Assembly: GCA_005239465.1 (NCBI GenBank)
Contig: SPAW01000054.1
Span: 1-40,237, forward strand
From: Nitrospira sp.
GTDB lineage: Bacteria; Nitrospirota; Nitrospiria; Nitrospirales; Nitrospiraceae
DNA: 40,237 nucleotides
Direction of reading: 5' to 3'
Shown piece after piece: positions 37,546 through 40,237 of this stretch. The position numbers and the translations under genes are program-made. The stretch's first letter is position 1, and each line of letters opens with the position of its first letter. Below the pieces are notes generated by a model. It did no database searches. It had not been told where the DNA came from and saw only the letters and a program-made list of their open reading frames with translations.

Positions 37546-37776
37546 TCAGAGTAGTCGTTTGATCTTATATTCCTTCCGGCCTATCCCTGTCGCTTCATAC
37601 CAGTGAACTTCGGCAAGATGCACTGAGCCGTCTGAGAGCCGTACCTTCGCGATACCTTTCCGCTTCCGCCAGTGACCTTTGCCATAGAATTTCTGCAGGC
37701 GGCCAAGCTCGCGAATTCGAGACCCAACCGCAAAGGTTTCAACCTGCGTGATCGGGCCAAGCAACTCAAAGTGCAC
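37546..37776 (-). CDS. Conserved small hypothetical protein, partner of the DESGEDYLYP gene
   Basis: A 76-residue basic protein starting at a GTG: HFELLGPITQVETFAVGSRI, LGRLQKFYGKGHWRKRKGIA, then SVHLAEVHWYEATGIGRKEY. The RKRKG-IAxVRL and EVHWYEAxGIGRKExKIKR patterns are familiar from many genomes as an unnamed family. Positive charge suggests nucleic acid contact, which is inference. The ribosome binding site is very close to the GTG (GAGG, 2 bases), so the exact start is uncertain; an in-frame stop lies shortly upstream. Confidence 0.72.
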   Translation of the reverse strand: MHFELLGPITQVETFAVGSRIRELGRLQKFYGKGHWRKRKGIAKVRLSDGSVHLAEVHWYEATGIGRKEYKIKRLL

Positions 37777-37841
37777 AACCTCATGGTCCCAAAGTTACAC
37801 TGCATTCGTCAACGTAAAAGATAGGAGGCAAGTACAAATCG

Positions 37842-37874
37842 CTGCGCGCCGCGAACGGGGGTGTTCCAGATTTC
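37842..37874 (-). repeat. GC-rich boundary motif, copy 1
   Basis: On the minus strand it reads GAAATCTGGAACACCCCC then GTTCGCGGCGCGCAG. Compared with copy 2, the GAAA start, the CCCC block and TTCGCGGCGCGC are shared at the same spacing. It lies 66 bases upstream of the GTG at 37776. Confidence 0.7.
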
Positions 37875-38188
37875 ACCGCGCCAAGCAGTCAGAAAAGACT
37901 CCCGACCCCTTTGATTTATTCCCTCGGTGGGACTTCGTTGCGCGGAGCCAGGGCTCAACCGCTCCCACACCTCCCGGAGCGACCCGTTCTGGCTTCGCGG
38001 AGCGGCAACCTTCGGAAATTCCCTCGCGGACTCGGTCAGTTTCCGCTTTCCTTCTCAGCAAATCCTCGACGGGGGCCCCGCTCCTCCGGTGAGGTCCGCT
38101 CTGAGCCCCAGCCCCGCGCTGCGGAATGTCGAATGTCCCTGTGTTCCCACGCCCGAAAAGGGGTGGGGAGTATCAAACAAGTCAATAC
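37875..38188. other. Non-coding stretch, possible transposon-derived remnant
   Basis: No complete gene. On the minus strand GGGGTCGGGAGTCTTTTC (about 37890-37907) and AGGGTCAGGCATGAGTATTG (38186-38205) resemble, from memory, sequences that flank REP-associated tyrosine transposase elements. Between them the frames give arginine-rich peptides with interruptions. The right boundary coincides with the sudden end of the gene at 38189-38686. Confidence 0.35.
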
Positions 38189-38686
38189 TCATGCCTGACC
38201 CTGAGTCTCTTGTGTAAACCCACGTGTAGAATAGGCTGATGCGATTGTCAACTCGAACAGAGTGCTATCAATATCGATTCCACTACTAATCAGCGAGCGT
38301 TGCATTCTTTCAGTTGCCCCTGGAATCAGAACGATTCTATCTAGATGGCTTCCTAGGCGCTGGACCACGGGAATGATTCGAGAGCATTGTGGCATATCAA
38401 AATCAAATGGACTGTCGAGGTAAAGCTCACACTGATAGAGATACCAACCCGCTCGTTCGTCCGGGGTGACAGGAAAGTTAAAATCAGCAGGAGCCGGATG
38501 GGATGCTGGTGGGCGACTACTCGCGAACGATTTTAGTTTTGCCTTCCGCCCGAGCCAACTTTTTTCTCCAATTAGAGATATTGCCCAATTCAACCATCGA
38601 CGGACGTCAGGATTGTCAGGCCAGGTGGTGTCCTTGGCTTGAAGTCGTAGAGGTTTGGGAGCCTTCTTCTTGATCTTAAAGACCAT
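38189..38686 (-). CDS. Unknown protein, probably truncated at the C-terminus
   Basis: A 165-residue protein without a family name I can give. It begins with a lysine-rich segment (FKIKKKAPKPLRLQ), then LNWAISLIGEKSWLGRKAKL, and a central GWYLYQCELYLDSPFDFD. The end reads DSTLFELTIASAYSTRGF and then TQETQGQA. The STLFELxxAxAYxxRGW pattern normally leads into a longer domain in other proteins I remember, so the last eight residues look like foreign sequence read by chance. The partner gene upstream ends 15 bases before it, so the two form an operon. Confidence 0.65.
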   Translation of the reverse strand: MVFKIKKKAPKPLRLQAKDTTWPDNPDVRRWLNWAISLIGEKSWLGRKAKLKSFASSRPPASHPAPADFNFPVTPDERAGWYLYQCELYLDSPFDFDMPQCSRIIPVVQRLGSHLDRIVLIPGATERMQRSLISSGIDIDSTLFELTIASAYSTRGFTQETQGQA

Positions 38687-38701
38687 CTGGATCTATCCAT
38701 C

Positions 38702-39559
38702 TCATGATGGAATCCGCAAACCCCATGTGAAGGTTCGCTTGCGCCGACCTGGCTTCACCCAGAACGCCACACCGTTGGCGAGTGTAAATTCGTAGTCCCA
38801 TGGTGTGGTAGACCTCGGACGTGGGACAATGTCTGCGGGCAGATATGGCTTGATTTTTTGATGCTCCTTCCAACCTGGACCTACTTCCGCGAAGCGAGTC
38901 CGGCCAAGTCCGATGTCCGAAAGCTGCCAAAGTGTTCCGTCGGCAAGCTCGAAGATCAACGACCTGCGTCCGCCCTCCAGCGCAGGTTCCCAGACTCGGA
39001 TCAGGCGCTGTTGCTTCCGAAGTTTCCTTTCCAATTCCCTTACAGTTTGCTTATCTGGAAGAGGCTCCTCATCCTCACCCGCGAGTATCTTCATTAAATT
39101 ATCTTCCAATGTCTCATCTGTAATCCCCAATTGCTTCTGTTTCTCCTTCAACTTAGGCCACTCAGAGATTTGAGCATCAAGTTTATCAAACTTATCTGCA
39201 TAAGCATTAAGTTCAGCGATCAGTCGTCGTACGTTGTCTCTATTATGCATGAGGTGTGCACGGTCAAACCAAAAGTGATGGGCAAGAAAGTTTCTTCTCT
39301 CCACAGCTTCCCGGATCTCTGTATTCCATTCAGCAGGAAGAATGCTGTCAAGTTTTTCGGCGACCTCACCAAGTGTTAGCGAAAAGGATTGTGCCAATAG
39401 TTCTTCCGCCCGTGGACCCGTAAGGAAGTCGCTCGGCGGCAATCCTAAATACGTAAGTGCAATACAAAGGCCACGGTGTAGGCACTCGCTTTGGTAGTAC
39501 GCCAAACCGAACGTAGCGTACAAATCGTGGATGAGTTCGTCGTCGGGTTGGTTATCCAT
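38702..39559 (-). CDS. HEPN-like protein of unknown function
   Basis: A 285-residue protein. The N-terminal half is helical: LYATFGLAYYQSECLHRGLC, FSLTLGEVAEKLDSILPAEW, then REAVERRNFLAHHFWFDRA at about residues 83-101. RNFLAH fits the R-x4-H motif of HEPN ribonucleases, and the position at the start of the fourth helix fits the fold. A coiled segment (about 125-200) links to a C-terminal beta-rich part with SLIFELADGTLWQLSDIG and FTLANGVAFWVKPGRRKR. HEPN proteins often act in toxin-antitoxin or anti-phage systems; here that is inference from motif and island context. Confidence 0.7.
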   Translation of the reverse strand: MDNQPDDELIHDLYATFGLAYYQSECLHRGLCIALTYLGLPPSDFLTGPRAEELLAQSFSLTLGEVAEKLDSILPAEWNTEIREAVERRNFLAHHFWFDRAHLMHNRDNVRRLIAELNAYADKFDKLDAQISEWPKLKEKQKQLGITDETLEDNLMKILAGEDEEPLPDKQTVRELERKLRKQQRLIRVWEPALEGGRRSLIFELADGTLWQLSDIGLGRTRFAEVGPGWKEHQKIKPYLPADIVPRPRSTTPWDYEFTLANGVAFWVKPGRRKRTFTWGLRIPS

Positions 39560-39895
39560 TGACAGACGCGAGCCGAACTGTAGTGAGGTAGGAACAGGAT
39601 GTTATTCTACTTTTTTATGGACAGTCCGGTCGATCCTCCCTTCCCCCATCCAATGGTCCCTCCAAACTTGCTTGTTTCTCCCACCTCGCACGTCATGGGA
39701 AGGATAGCGGGCCTTGCCTGAGACTTGCGAGTGGTTGCATGGCCTTGTAGCCGCGTCGCCGCAGGTAACGGCGAGCACTGTTCGAGGTTCCGTCCAGACG
39801 GAGTCCAGGACGGAACAAGTTGCACAGCCGAGCGGCTTCAGGGCCATGCGGTTTGACCCATCGCCGGAGCAGAGAAGGCCCGCCATCCTGCTCTG
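39560..39895. other. Gene-free stretch with hairpins
   Basis: No credible gene. It holds a perfect 9-bp hairpin GTTCCGTCC/GGACGGAAC (39787-39816), a CGCCG/CGGCG pair (about 39754-39770) and an A6/T6 run at 39611-39617. A 94-codon open frame on the minus strand has no recognisable features. The stretch separates the accessory island from the GlnE-like gene and could be an RNA or a decayed element. Confidence 0.45.
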
Positions 39896-40237
39896 CTACA
39901 ACGCCCCGAACGTCCGTTCAAAAAACTTCTTCGTCGCATTCATGTGCTGCTCAATATCGGTCTGCAGATGTCTGGCGCCAGCTTGCCAGTCGTCGGTGGT
40001 GTAACCGACGCGGCGGGCGAGGAAGATAAATGCATCGGAGTCAGGCGGCGGGAGCACTCGATCCTTGGCATTGCCTCTAACCATCCGTAGTCCGTCGATG
40101 AGCATACGGATAAAGAAGTAAGCCTTGCGCAGATTCTCCCCGTCCTGCCGCGTCACAATCCCGCATTCAACGAGCCCCGTCAGCGCTTGCATCGTGTGGG
40201 GCGTGCGTAACACAGGGAGCCTGTGGCCGTGCATGAC
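39896..40237 (-). CDS. glnE: GlnE-like adenylyltransferase, C-terminal end (partial)
   Basis: The last 113 residues of a gene that begins outside the window. HGHRLPVLRTPHTMQALTGL, then VECGIVTRQDGENLRKAYFF, and LPPPDSDAFIFLARRVGY match the C-terminal end of glutamine synthetase adenylyltransferase (TxxALxxLxxxGxL, then AYxFLRxxExRLR, then ARRLGY). This enzyme adds and removes AMP on GlnA, whose target tyrosine is present here. DUF294-type nucleotidyltransferases have a similar tail, so the name is not certain. The frame continues through the right edge. Confidence 0.72.
   Translation of the reverse strand, partial: VMHGHRLPVLRTPHTMQALTGLVECGIVTRQDGENLRKAYFFIRMLIDGLRMVRGNAKDRVLPPPDSDAFIFLARRVGYTTDDWQAGARHLQTDIEQHMNATKKFFERTFGAL

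Noticed and set aside
36723-37874. Integron attC sites between the small modules
   Set aside because: The repeated motifs lie after stop codons as attC sites do, but I found no matching GTTRRRY and RYYYAAC core pair and no integrase gene in the window.
39602-39886. 94-codon minus-strand open frame before the GlnE-like gene
   Set aside because: The translation lacks any family pattern and covers hairpin-rich DNA.

Overview
The window looks like the chromosome of a diderm (Gram-negative type) bacterium, most probably a Nitrospira-like member of the Nitrospirota. The evidence is an outer-membrane transport set (lptC-lptA-lptB), a secretin-based type IV pilus cluster (pilMNOPQ), sigma-54, a complete PII/GlnD/GlnA nitrogen module and the general protein character. 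The genus is an inference from memory of such proteins; no marker here proves it.

Region 1 (1-15902) is one long plus-strand translation block: the end of tuf, then the S10, spc and alpha operons in canonical order (rpsJ to rplQ), with secY, adk, map, infA and rpmJ embedded. Spacing is tight, with several start/stop overlaps, and the block ends at a perfect 16-bp hairpin with a GAGA loop and a T-rich tail. S14, S4, L36 and adenylate kinase all keep zinc-binding cysteines.

Region 2 (15903-21064) is the envelope/sigma-54 block lptC-lptA-lptB-rpoN-hpf-rapZ. The usual ptsN between hpf and rapZ is absent. In its place lies a frame-disrupted remnant of the C-terminal domain of a long-form hibernation factor.

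Region 3 (21065-26424) is the pilus assembly operon. A near-consensus sigma-70 promoter precedes a small MerR-like DNA-binding protein, then pilM, pilN, pilO, pilP and pilQ, closed by a perfect 15-bp terminator hairpin. Region 4 (26425-29890) holds aroB, a broken GAF-domain gene and nadE.

Region 5 (29891-35901) is nitrogen control: two decayed ammonium transporter (amtB) remnants directly upstream of intact glnB, glnD and glnA. PII protein, its uridylyltransferase/uridylyl-removing enzyme and glutamine synthetase form one regulatory chain. A GlnE-like adenylyltransferase C-terminus enters from the right edge on the minus strand, and the Tyr397 adenylylation site is present in GlnA.

Region 6 (35969-39895), between glnA and the glnE-like gene, is an accessory island, almost all on the minus strand. 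It contains a secreted hypothetical protein, an antitoxin with a strong promoter next to a RelE/ParE-like toxin that has lost its start codon and its frame, a paired set of small conserved hypothetical proteins, and a two-gene module whose first product has a HEPN-like R-x4-H motif and whose second product looks truncated. Three copies of a GC-rich boundary motif sit next to the small modules, giving a cassette-like layout. This island and the multiple decayed genes are the most interesting part of the window.
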